A stretch of 6,130 nt of DNA from assembly GCA_019428955.1 (NCBI GenBank), contig JAHYJF010000213.1, positions 1-6,130 on the forward strand, in the 5' to 3' direction. Of this stretch, positions 1 through 5,161 are shown piece after piece. Both the position numbers and the translations under genes were made by a program. The notes beneath the pieces were generated by a model that worked only from the letters and a program-made list of their open reading frames with translations, was not told where the DNA came from and made no database searches. This DNA comes from Burkholderiaceae bacterium (GTDB lineage Bacteria; Pseudomonadota; Gammaproteobacteria; Burkholderiales; Burkholderiaceae_E). The stretch's first letter is position 1. The number at the start of each line of letters is the position of its first letter.

Positions 1-444
1 GATCGCCGGCTTGAGCAGCAGGGTCACGGTCCACATTCCGAACAGGCCCTGGAGAATGACGGTTCCCAATAGCGCGGTCGGCAGCCAGGGCGACTGGCGC
101 AAACCGTCGCGCAGCCGCCAGGCCTGCACTGCGATAGCAATGATCAGGATACCCAGCACGATCGCCACGTAGCGGTGGCCCATCTCGCGCCATGCCTTGG
201 CCATCGAGACCGGACCCAGTTCGCCGCCCTGTTGCGAGACCGCCGCCGAGATCTCGGCGTGCGCCTGGGACGGCAGGACCTTGCCGTAGCAACCCGGCCA
301 ATCGGGACAGCCGAGCCCGGCGTCATGGAGGCGCACGTAGGCGCCCAGCATGATCAGGCCGAGCGCCAGCACCGTGGCGAGCGCGATCAGGCGCTGGTAG
401 CGCAGCGCAGCCGTGCCTGGTGTTCGGTTGGTGTCGGTCGTCAT
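1..444 (-). CDS. ctaA: Haem A synthase CtaA/COX15, N-terminal part (runs off left edge)
   Basis: Membrane enzyme that oxidises the C8 methyl of haem O to the formyl group of haem A for aa3-type oxidases. The open frame starts at the ATG at 444..442 and has no stop before base 1, so only 148 N-terminal codons are visible of a protein usually about 330-390 aa. Seen: a first membrane helix at about residues 17-37, then an extracytoplasmic loop with the CPDWPGC signature (Cys46 and Cys52, the conserved cysteine pair of this family), then EMGHRY with His90 as the expected haem ligand, followed by helix 2 (about 92-108) and the start of helix 3 (about 121-143). A purine-rich GGGAAAGAG precedes the ATG. 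It lies 46 bp downstream of the SCO-like gene on the same strand, probably in one transcript. The visible part looks intact. ctaB (haem O synthase) would be expected further left. Confidence 0.93.
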   Translation of the reverse strand, partial: MTTDTNRTPGTAALRYQRLIALATVLALGLIMLGAYVRLHDAGLGCPDWPGCYGKVLPSQAHAEISAAVSQQGGELGPVSMAKAWREMGHRYVAIVLGILIIAIAVQAWRLRDGLRQSPWLPTALLGTVILQGLFGMWTVTLLLKPAI

Positions 445-471
445 AAGCTCTTTCCCTGGTGGGCAATGGTG

Positions 472-490
472 GCGCGCGGCTTCGGCGCGC
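472..490. other. Short GC-rich hairpin between the SCO-like gene and ctaA
   Basis: GCGCGC at 472-477 and GCGCGC at 485-490 can pair around a 7-nt loop in the 46-bp gap between the two genes. No T-run follows on the minus strand, so it does not look like an intrinsic terminator. It may be a processing or stability element, or simply a chance product of high GC. No function is claimed. Confidence 0.3.
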
Positions 491-1156
491 TCATCCGATC
501 CGCGAGATCTTGAGCAAGCGCACGAGGTCCTTGCGGATTCTGCCCGTATCAGCGCCAATCGGGAACTGCATCATCAGCTGCCCGTGCGGATCGACGAGGT
601 AGATTCGCGCGAACCCCTCTGCCTGCGCGGCTGCCGGAAAACGCTGCCGCAGCTGCTCTGGCGCGGGGTGCCAGACCTGCAACCCGGGGTGCTCGGCCAG
701 CAGCGCAGCCGCCGGCCGGGTGGCGTCGGTGACCAGCCACACCCGTTCCACGCGCTCGGCGTCGCGGCCCTGCGCCAGCCGCACCTGCCTGATCGCGTAA
801 AGGCGCTGGGCGCAATCGCCGGGACAGGCCCCGGGAGCAACCACCACCATCACCCATCGCCCGCGCAACGCCGCGAACGAGGTTTGTCCGGCCGTCGCGC
901 CAGCGGTCGGCGTCATGGCGTCACCAGCCGGCGCTGCAGCCGGGGTCCCGCCGAGTTCCGAGACTTCGACCTGGGGCTCGATCAGCGCGCCGTAGATCGC
1001 CCGCCCTTCGGGCGGATAGAAATAGTAGGCGAGATACGAAGCGATCACCGGCGCCGTGCACAGCGCCAGTATGCCGAGCACGGTGATGCGGCTGGTCCGA
1101 CGCCGGGCCTGCTGGGTTGCGTTGCCGCCGGACGTATCACTCTGATCAACTGCCAC
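491..1156 (-). CDS. SCO-like thioredoxin-fold protein of the cox cluster, membrane-anchored
   Basis: A 221-aa protein that starts at GTG (1156..1154). The SURF1 stop lies two bases upstream, and a GGGGAGAGG Shine-Dalgarno lies within the SURF1 3' end, so the two are probably translationally coupled. Seen: a short cytoplasmic N-terminus, one membrane helix at about residues 24-46, an Ala/Pro/Gly/Thr-rich linker (about 69-92), then a thioredoxin-like region. That region opens with WVMVVVAPGACPGDC, where Cys111 and Cys115 form a CxxxC pair, and continues with VWLVTDATRP (139-149) and IYLVDPHGQLMMQFP (185-199). SCO1/SenC copper chaperones for the CuA site also use CxxxC plus a downstream His. No clear equivalent of that His is visible, so this is a diverged relative of the kind found between SURF1 and ctaA in betaproteobacteria. 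A role in copper or thiol handling during oxidase assembly is inference. It looks intact. Confidence 0.82.
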   Translation of the reverse strand: MAVDQSDTSGGNATQQARRRTSRITVLGILALCTAPVIASYLAYYFYPPEGRAIYGALIEPQVEVSELGGTPAAAPAGDAMTPTAGATAGQTSFAALRGRWVMVVVAPGACPGDCAQRLYAIRQVRLAQGRDAERVERVWLVTDATRPAAALLAEHPGLQVWHPAPEQLRQRFPAAAQAEGFARIYLVDPHGQLMMQFPIGADTGRIRKDLVRLLKISRIG

Positions 1157-1157
1157 T

Positions 1158-1901
1158 TCAGCCTCTCCCCTCTTCCCTGCGCCGCCTGCCGGCCTTCAGC
1201 AGAAACCAGGCCCACAGCCCGGCGACCAATGCTGCGAGCGAATACCACTGGAACGCATAGCCGTGGTGACGCGCCACCCCGTCACCAGGTACCGGCCACT
1301 CGCGCACCAGAGCGTCGTCCGGGGCGCCGCGCAACGTATCCTGGCGCAGCACCAAACGCATCACCGGCTCGCCGATGCGCTGCTCGAAACGAGCGTAATC
1401 GAAGTTCTGCCACAACGGCCCGGCGGCACTGTCCGAGCCAAGTTCCATCGCCTTGGCCAGTTCGCCTTCGACCCGGCCCTCGACCTCCACCACGCCGCCT
1501 GGCGTAACCGGCTCCGGCAGCCGGCCGCGATCCGCCGGGTCGCGGGCGATCCAGCCGCGCAGCACCGGAATCAGCTTGCCGGGCTGGTCAGAACCCGGAT
1601 TCTCGATGCGCAACGCGGTGACCACGTGGACCCCCGAGATGCCATTATGGGTACGATTGTCGATCAGGACTGTGTCCGGTGCGACAAACCTCCCACGAAT
1701 CAGAACCAGCTGCCCCGCGGTGATTCCGGCATCCGCCGGCGAAAACCCCAAGTGCTGCGGCCCACTGCGGTCAGCAGCGTCGCGCACCGCCTGCAACTGC
1801 TCCTTGTGAGCGGCACGGTTCATCTGCCAGTTGCCTAGCGAAACCGTCAGCACGATCACCGCGATGGCGGCGAGGTTCGGAAGAATATAGCCCCTGCGCA
1901 T
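1158..1901 (-). CDS. SURF1 family cytochrome c oxidase assembly protein
   Basis: A 247-aa membrane protein of the SURF1/Shy1 family (bacterial Surf1 proteins bind haem a and help deliver it to subunit I). Seen: an N-terminal membrane helix (about residues 6-22) running into the family signature SLGNWQ (Gly23, Trp25, Gln26), a central periplasmic domain with VLIDNRTHNG and VLRGWIARD, and the C-terminal signature HHGYAFQWYSLA leading into a second helix (about 216-238) with an Arg/Glu-rich cytoplasmic tail. Length is normal for bacterial members. The start is the ATG at 1901..1899, with only a weak GGTGGG upstream. It diverges from the DUF2909 gene across 42 bp and is followed directly by the SCO-like gene. 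No lesion is seen, in contrast to coxA and coxB. Confidence 0.94.
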   Translation of the reverse strand: MRRGYILPNLAAIAVIVLTVSLGNWQMNRAAHKEQLQAVRDAADRSGPQHLGFSPADAGITAGQLVLIRGRFVAPDTVLIDNRTHNGISGVHVVTALRIENPGSDQPGKLIPVLRGWIARDPADRGRLPEPVTPGGVVEVEGRVEGELAKAMELGSDSAAGPLWQNFDYARFEQRIGEPVMRLVLRQDTLRGAPDDALVREWPVPGDGVARHHGYAFQWYSLAALVAGLWAWFLLKAGRRRREEGRG

Positions 1902-1913
1902 TGCCCACCGTTT

Positions 1914-1919
1914 TACAAT
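1914..1919 (+). promoter_or_regulatory. Candidate -10 box for the DUF2909 gene in the divergent gap
   Basis: TACAAT lies 24 bp before the ATG of the DUF2909 gene, in the 42-bp gap shared with SURF1. It matches the sigma-70 -10 consensus at five of six positions, and the position would give a leader of about 18-20 nt. No good -35 box is seen 16-18 bp upstream, and that region is SURF1 coding sequence, so the call is weak. Confidence 0.3.
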
Positions 1920-1932
1920 CGCCGCTTGACTT

Positions 1933-1937
1933 GGGAG
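1933..1937 (+). promoter_or_regulatory. Ribosome binding site setting the DUF2909 start
   Basis: GGGAG six bases before the ATG at 1944. It favours this ATG over the upstream in-frame TTG at 1926, which has no such site and would add residues not seen in the family. Confidence 0.65.
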
Positions 1938-1943
1938 CCAGGC

Positions 1944-2153
1944 ATGAAGTGGTTCATCTTGATTGCGTTTGTCCTGATCATCGCCAGCCTCGCATCAGCA
2001 ATGCTGGCGATGATTCGGCCCCGACCCGGCCGCAACATGGTCCGGTCGCTCGGCATCCGGGTCGCACTTTCGATCCTGCTATTCGCGCTGATCCTGATCG
2101 CTCACTGGCTGGGCTGGATCAACAGCACCGGCCTGCCGCTCATGCCGCGCTAA
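1944..2153 (+). CDS. Twin transmembrane protein, DUF2909 family
   Basis: A 69-aa protein with two membrane helices, about residues 3-24 and 38-59, joined by a short basic loop (RPRPGRNMVR, 25-34) that should face the cytoplasm by the positive-inside rule. The start is the ATG at 1944, chosen for its GGGAG site. Small twin-helix proteins of this family sit beside coxC in many betaproteobacterial and some gammaproteobacterial oxidase clusters; their function is unknown to me. A role in oxidase assembly or lipid environment would rest on location alone. The gene is on the opposite strand from its neighbours. It diverges from SURF1 and converges on coxC, with 7 bp between the two stop codons, which leaves no room for separate intrinsic terminators. 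It appears intact. Confidence 0.85.
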   Translation: MKWFILIAFVLIIASLASAMLAMIRPRPGRNMVRSLGIRVALSILLFALILIAHWLGWINSTGLPLMPR

Positions 2154-2160
2154 GCGCTCT

Positions 2161-3015
2161 TCACAGCCAGTAGACCACCACATACAGTCCCAGCCAGACC
2201 ACGTCAACGAAGTGCCAGTACCAGGCCGCTGCTTCGAACGCGAAGTGATGGTCGGGCCGGAAGTGGCCCCGGATCACCCGGTAGAGGATCACCGACAGGA
2301 TGATCGCACCGATCGTGACGTGGAAGCCGTGGAAGCCGGTCAGCATGAAGAACGTCGAGCCGTAGATTCCCGAGCTCAGCTTGAGGTTCAGCTCCTGGTA
2401 GGCGTGGGCATATTCATAGGCCTGCAGTCCGAGGAAAGTGGCGCCCAACAGCACCGTGAGCAGCAGCCAGAACGTCAGCGGGCCGCGCCGATTGCCCAGC
2501 AGCGCGTGATGCGCGATCGTCAGAGTCACCCCCGAGCTGAGCAGCAATCCGGTGTTGATCGTCGGGATCGGCCACGGCCCCATGGTGATGAAGGCCTGCA
2601 CCGCACCGCCCGGACCGCGGTTCGGCCAAGTCGCCACGAAATCCGGCCAGAGCAGGGCATGGTGGTCAAGGTCGCCGAGCAGCGGCAACGCGATCGAGCG
2701 GGCGTAGAACAGCGCACCGAAGAACGCGGCGAAGAACATCACCTCGGAGAAGATGAACCACGCCATCGACCAGCGGAACGAGGTATCGACATTGCTGCCG
2801 TACTGGCCGCTTTCCGATTCGCCGACGACTGTCCCGAACCAACCCACCAGCATGTAGATCAGGATCGCCGCGAAGATTGCCAGCAGCCAGGGGCCGACGG
2901 CCATGCCGTTGACCGTGGTCGCCATGCCGAAACCGAAGCAGGTGAGCGCGAGCGCGCCAACCATCGGCCACTTCGACGGGCCGGGAACGTAGTAATGGGC
3001 GCCAGGGCTTGCCAT
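2161..3015 (-). CDS. coxC: Cytochrome c oxidase subunit III
   Basis: A 284-aa core subunit of the aa3 oxidase; a seven-helix membrane protein without redox centres that stabilises subunit I and its proton uptake. Seen: N-terminal YYVPGPSKWPMVG, the FRWSMAWFIFSEVMFFAAFF segment whose Glu91 is the conserved membrane-embedded glutamate of the family, GPWPIPTINT, TLTIAHHAL, AYEYAHAY, GIYGSTFFMLTGFHGFHV, and the C-terminal EAAAWYWHFVDVVWLG signature. Length is typical. The start is the ATG at 3015..3013, because AAGGAG lies six bases upstream; an upstream in-frame ATG at 3030 would place that site inside the coding region. It lies 50 bp after the coxA/DUF2970 fusion. In the usual order ctaG and a full DUF2970 gene would precede it, but here they are deleted or truncated. 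coxC itself shows no lesion. Confidence 0.96.
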   Translation of the reverse strand: MASPGAHYYVPGPSKWPMVGALALTCFGFGMATTVNGMAVGPWLLAIFAAILIYMLVGWFGTVVGESESGQYGSNVDTSFRWSMAWFIFSEVMFFAAFFGALFYARSIALPLLGDLDHHALLWPDFVATWPNRGPGGAVQAFITMGPWPIPTINTGLLLSSGVTLTIAHHALLGNRRGPLTFWLLLTVLLGATFLGLQAYEYAHAYQELNLKLSSGIYGSTFFMLTGFHGFHVTIGAIILSVILYRVIRGHFRPDHHFAFEAAAWYWHFVDVVWLGLYVVVYWL

Positions 3016-3021
3016 GTTCGT

Positions 3022-3027
3022 CTCCTT
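3022..3027 (-). promoter_or_regulatory. Ribosome binding site deciding the coxC start
   Basis: AAGGAG on the minus strand, with six bases to the ATG at 3015..3013. It identifies the MASPGAHYY start and argues against the longer frame beginning further upstream. Confidence 0.75.
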
Positions 3028-3065
3028 CATTTCAGATTTCCTGCTCACTCACGCAAAGTTAATGG

Positions 3066-3215
3066 CTAGGCGCCGGTAACGGCGCGCACGATCGCGACCA
3101 GCACCAAGACAAAACCAATCGCCAGCACCACTCCGGCCACGATCACGTGCACCGGATTGAGGCGGCGCGCGTCACTGGCGTGGGCGGCGCGGCCCCGCAC
3201 CCCGAAGAACGACGC
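3066..3215 (-). pseudogene. 3' remnant of a DUF2970 gene, fused in frame to coxA
   Basis: The last about 49 codons of the frame that carries the coxA 3' part do not resemble any CcO subunit I tail. They resemble the C-terminal half of DUF2970 proteins, small one-helix proteins encoded between ctaG and coxC in betaproteobacteria: SFFGVRGR, then DARRLNPVHVIVAG, then one membrane helix, and a TAG stop at 3068..3066. The N-terminal segment of the family and its start codon are absent. The coxA motif FNAISTIGAFG joins directly to ASFFGVRG at about 3212-3218. The natural reading is a deletion that removed the coxA 3' end, ctaG and the DUF2970 5' part. DUF2970 function is unknown. The assignment rests on remembered family pattern, not a search. 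Confidence 0.72.
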
Positions 3216-3635
3216 ACCGAACGCGCCGATCGTCGAGATCGCGTTGAAGTCGGCGAACTGCATCGGGTAGTCGGCGTAGCGCCGCGGCATCCCGGCCAGC
3301 CCGAGGAAGTGCTGCGGGAAGAAGGTCACGTTGAAGAAGATCAGCGACAGCCAGAAATGCAGTTTGCCGAGCTTCTCGTCGTAGTAGTGCCCGGTCCACT
3401 TCGGCAGCCAGTAGTAGGCGCCCGCGAACAGCGAGAACAGGGATCCGGCCACCATCGTGTAGTGGAAGTGGGCGACCACGTAGCAGGTATCATGCAACGC
3501 GATGTCGAGCGGGGCGATCGCCAGGATGATCCCCGTGAGGCCGCCGATGGTGAACACGAAGATGAACCCCACGGCGATCAGCAGGTAGGCGGTGATCAGC
3601 CAGGTCCAGACGAAGAGCGGCATGCGCATCAGCGT

Positions 3636-3647
3636 CATGCCGGGGGC
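3636..3647. repeat. 12-bp direct repeat, copy at the first coxA deletion junction
   Basis: CATGCCGGGGGC occurs here and again at 3686-3697, 50 bp away. The second copy lies in the codons for Ala-Pro-Gly-Met after Leu-Met-Ile-Gly. The first copy spans the join between FWLLPPA and APGMTLM. In an intact gene the Pro-Pro-Ala codons and the downstream Ala-Pro-Gly-Met codons would share about nine bases (GCCCCCGGC on the coding strand), so the deletion probably formed at this microhomology. Confidence 0.7.
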
Positions 3648-3685
3648 AACAACCAGAAGCTGAAGTTGTTCATCCGCGCGAACGC

Positions 3686-3697
3686 CATGCCGGGGGC
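3686..3697. repeat. 12-bp direct repeat, second copy inside coxA
   Basis: CATGCCGGGGGC, identical to 3636-3647. It encodes Ala-Pro-Gly-Met in the conserved segment IGAPGMAFARMNN, so this copy is explained by normal coding. It may have served as an alternative pairing site in the rearrangement. Confidence 0.7.
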
Positions 3698-4042
3698 GCC
3701 GATCATCAGCGGGATCTGCCAGTTCGCGAATCCCACCCAGGCCGGCATGATGGCGCCGAACACCATGATCAGGCCGTGCATGGTGGTGAGCTGGTTGAAG
3801 AACGCCGGCTCGACGATCTGCAGCCCGGGCTGGAACAGTTCGCTGCGCAGCAACAGTGCGTTGATCCCGCCGACGAAGAACATTACCAGCGAGAACAGCA
3901 GGTACATCGCGCCGATGTCCTTGTGATTGGTCGCGTAGACCCAGCGGCGCCAGCCATGCGGTGTGGACCGTGATGATCGGCCTCGCTGCCCACGTGGGCG
4001 CCTGAGCCCGGATGTAAGCCGGTTGCTGCACTCATGCCTGGA

Positions 4043-4047
4043 CTCCT
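4043..4047 (-). promoter_or_regulatory. Ribosome binding site of coxA
   Basis: AGGAG on the minus strand with seven bases to the ATG at 4035..4033. It marks the original coxA start. The GTG at 4031, which opens a longer frame, would translate a non-homologous N-terminus and has no comparable site. Confidence 0.75.
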
Positions 4048-4070
4048 GCTCGAACTCTTTCAGTCAGTAG

Positions 4071-4097
4071 AAAAGTTGCGCGCGCGGTTGCGCGCGC
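4071..4097 (-). terminator. GC hairpin with short T-run between coxB and coxA
   Basis: Read on the minus strand, GCGCGCGC (4097-4090), a 4-nt AACC loop and GCGCGCGC (4085-4078) form a perfect 8-bp stem. It is followed by AAC and then TTTT (4074-4071). It starts six bases after the coxB stop codon. This resembles a weak intrinsic terminator or attenuator that would reduce coxA transcription relative to coxB, or protect the 3' end of coxB mRNA. The alternating GC stem is self-complementary, so alternative pairings exist, and the T-run is short. Confidence 0.5.
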
Positions 4098-4102
4098 GCT
4101 GA

Positions 4103-5058
4103 TCACTTGCGCACCGCGGCATATTCCCTGGGCAGCACCAGTCCCTGCTCGGCCTGGTTGCTCCATGCGTTGCGGGTGTAGGTGGTCACCGCCGCCAATT
4201 CAACATCGCTCAGCCGGCGCAACGACGCCATCGCCGTGCCGGCACGGCCGTCGAGCAGCACCTTGATCTGGGCTTCCGCCGGCCCCAGCACGACCTTCGA
4301 GCCGTCGAGCGCCGGGAACGCGTGCTCCCTGCCGCAGAGCTCGGCGCAATAGCCGTGTTAGGTGCCGACCTTCTCGGCCCGGAACCAGGTGTCGCGCACG
4401 AAGCCGGGGATGGCGTCCTGCTTGACCCCGAAGGCGGGCACCATCCAGGAGTGAATCACGTCGTTGGCGGTAACGATGACGCGGACTTTCTTGTTGAGCG
4501 GCACCACCAGCGGGTTATCGACCTCCGAGAGGTAGGTTACCGACTTGGGCTCACGGTTCTCGATCTGCGCGCGCGGCGTCGAGAGCGTCGACAGGAACGA
4601 AATGCCCGCGCCTTCGCACCTGATGTATTCGTAGCCCCACTTCCACTGATACCCGGTAACTTTCAGCGTCAGGTCGGCATTGGAGGTGTCCTTCTGCTCC
4701 AGCACCATCCTGGTCGCCGGAATGGCCATCGCGATGATGATCAGGAACGGCACCACCGTCCAGGCGATCTCGACCGCAGTGCTCTCGTGGAAGCTCGCCG
4801 ACTGGTGGCCACGCGACTTGCGGTGTTTCCAGATCGCGTAGAACATCACCGCGAAAACCACGACGAAGATTGCCAGGCTGACCAGCAGCATGAAGCTGTG
4901 AATCCAATGCTGGTCGCGGGCGATGTGGGTCACCGGCTCGCCCAGGTTGATTTGGTAGTCGCGGGGACCGCCGGGCATGTCGGCTGCTGCTGCCATTGCG
5001 CCATGAAGCGCGCCGAGAGCAGCCACGGCACAGCGTGCCAGGAACTGGGGGGGGTCAT
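4103..5058 (-). pseudogene. coxB: Cytochrome c oxidase subunit II with C-terminal cytochrome c domain, disrupted
   Basis: Subunit II takes electrons from cytochrome c through a fused haem c domain and the binuclear CuA site. The original start is the ATG at 5058..5056, eight bases after AGGAG. A run of eight C directly after it is one base short of the frame; with nine, the start reads MTPPQFLARCAVAALGALHG, a signal peptide ending near AMAAAADMPGG. Then come two helices (LLVSLAIFVVVFAVMFYAIW and AWTVVPFLIIIAMAIP), YQWKWGYEY, and DVIHSW with the first CuA histidine. A TAA at 4360..4358 then stands where the family has GTY just before HGYCAELCGREH. Past the stop the same frame gives the CuA cysteines, Glu and His, then jumps at about 4315-4325 to AFPALDGSKV. 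The CuA Met and the CxxCH haem motif are lost, while GTAMASL, with the haem c Met, and the family C-terminus remain. About 318 codons are present, some 60-80 fewer than usual. Confidence 0.9.
5047..5054. repeat. G8/C8 homopolymer at the coxB start
   Basis: Eight consecutive G on the plus strand (C on the coding strand), four bases after the coxB A of ATG. Nine would put the ATG in frame with the signal peptide and the rest of subunit II; eight does not. Such tracts are prone to slippage in cells and to miscounting in sequencing. Confidence 0.85.
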
Positions 5059-5161
5059 CCTACGGGCTCCTGCCGAGCGGGAGGTCGCTTGGCGCAATTG
5101 GGCGGTCACCATATCACCGCAAGTGTCTTTATTCAGGGCAACAATATCGCCGTCATGTGCT
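5059..5161 (-). promoter_or_regulatory. bioC-coxB intergenic region with the coxB ribosome site
   Basis: A 103-bp gap, noticeably more AT-rich near bioC than its surroundings, and the largest non-coding gap in the window. It must hold whatever drives coxB unless coxB is read through from bioC. The AGGAG at 5071-5067, eight bases before the ATG, is a clear ribosome site. I looked for a sigma-70 promoter and an FNR/ANR-type TTGAT-N4-ATCAA site. There are TTGCCC and TTGTTG hexamers, but none is paired with a convincing -10 at 16-18 bp, and no FNR-type site is complete. No terminator hairpin for bioC is obvious. Confidence 0.4.

Larger units (their letters stand above)
3216..4035 (-). pseudogene. 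coxA: Cytochrome c oxidase subunit I, with frameshift and internal deletions
   Basis: Remains of the haem-copper catalytic subunit of the aa3 oxidase, about 273 codons against a usual 520-540. The ATG at 4035 has a good ribosome site, but its frame ends at a TAA after about 40 codons. Adding one C at 3960-3961 (CCACACCG to CCACACCCG) restores HPHGWRRWVYATNHKDIGAM, typical of subunit I. The next piece, to about 3640, carries TTMHGLIMVFGAIMPA (low-spin haem a His), and ends at FWLLPPA. It joins out of frame to APGMTLMRMPLFVWTWLITA. That piece joins in frame at about 3567-3577 to GFIFVFTIGG. The last piece keeps HDTCYVVAHFHY, with the haem a and a3 histidines, and LAGMPRRYADY. Missing are helices around the first join and, at the second, about 125 residues with the CuB His-Pro-Glu-Val-Tyr motif and the His-His pair. 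The product cannot be a working oxidase as written. True decay or a faulty consensus both fit. Confidence 0.9.

Noticed and set aside
413..1507. Plus-strand open frame of 364 codons
   Set aside because: Antisense to the SCO-like gene and the 3' part of SURF1. No domain, ribosome site or membrane pattern; Arg/Pro-rich shadow.
2212..3069. Plus-strand open frame of 285 codons
   Set aside because: Exact antisense of coxC; the translation is a charged Arg/Glu/Gln-rich shadow of hydrophobic codons.
3066..4031. A single 321-aa protein from GTG at 4031
   Set aside because: Its first about 125 residues are out of frame with the real coxA N-terminal sequence and look like nothing; only the part after the first deletion junction is subunit I. 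The true start is the ATG at 4035 with AGGAG upstream.
4358..5026. An intact, naturally short subunit II starting at GTG 5026
   Set aside because: It would begin inside the signal peptide, with no ribosome site, and end just before the CuA cysteines. The same frame continues beyond the stop with CAELCG, so it is a broken gene and not a short one.
3066..5058. A novel minimal haem protein or new system made from the coxA/coxB fragments
   Set aside because: The pieces are not in one frame, join in the middle of membrane helices, and stop codons interrupt both genes. Decay or assembly error explains the data with fewer assumptions.
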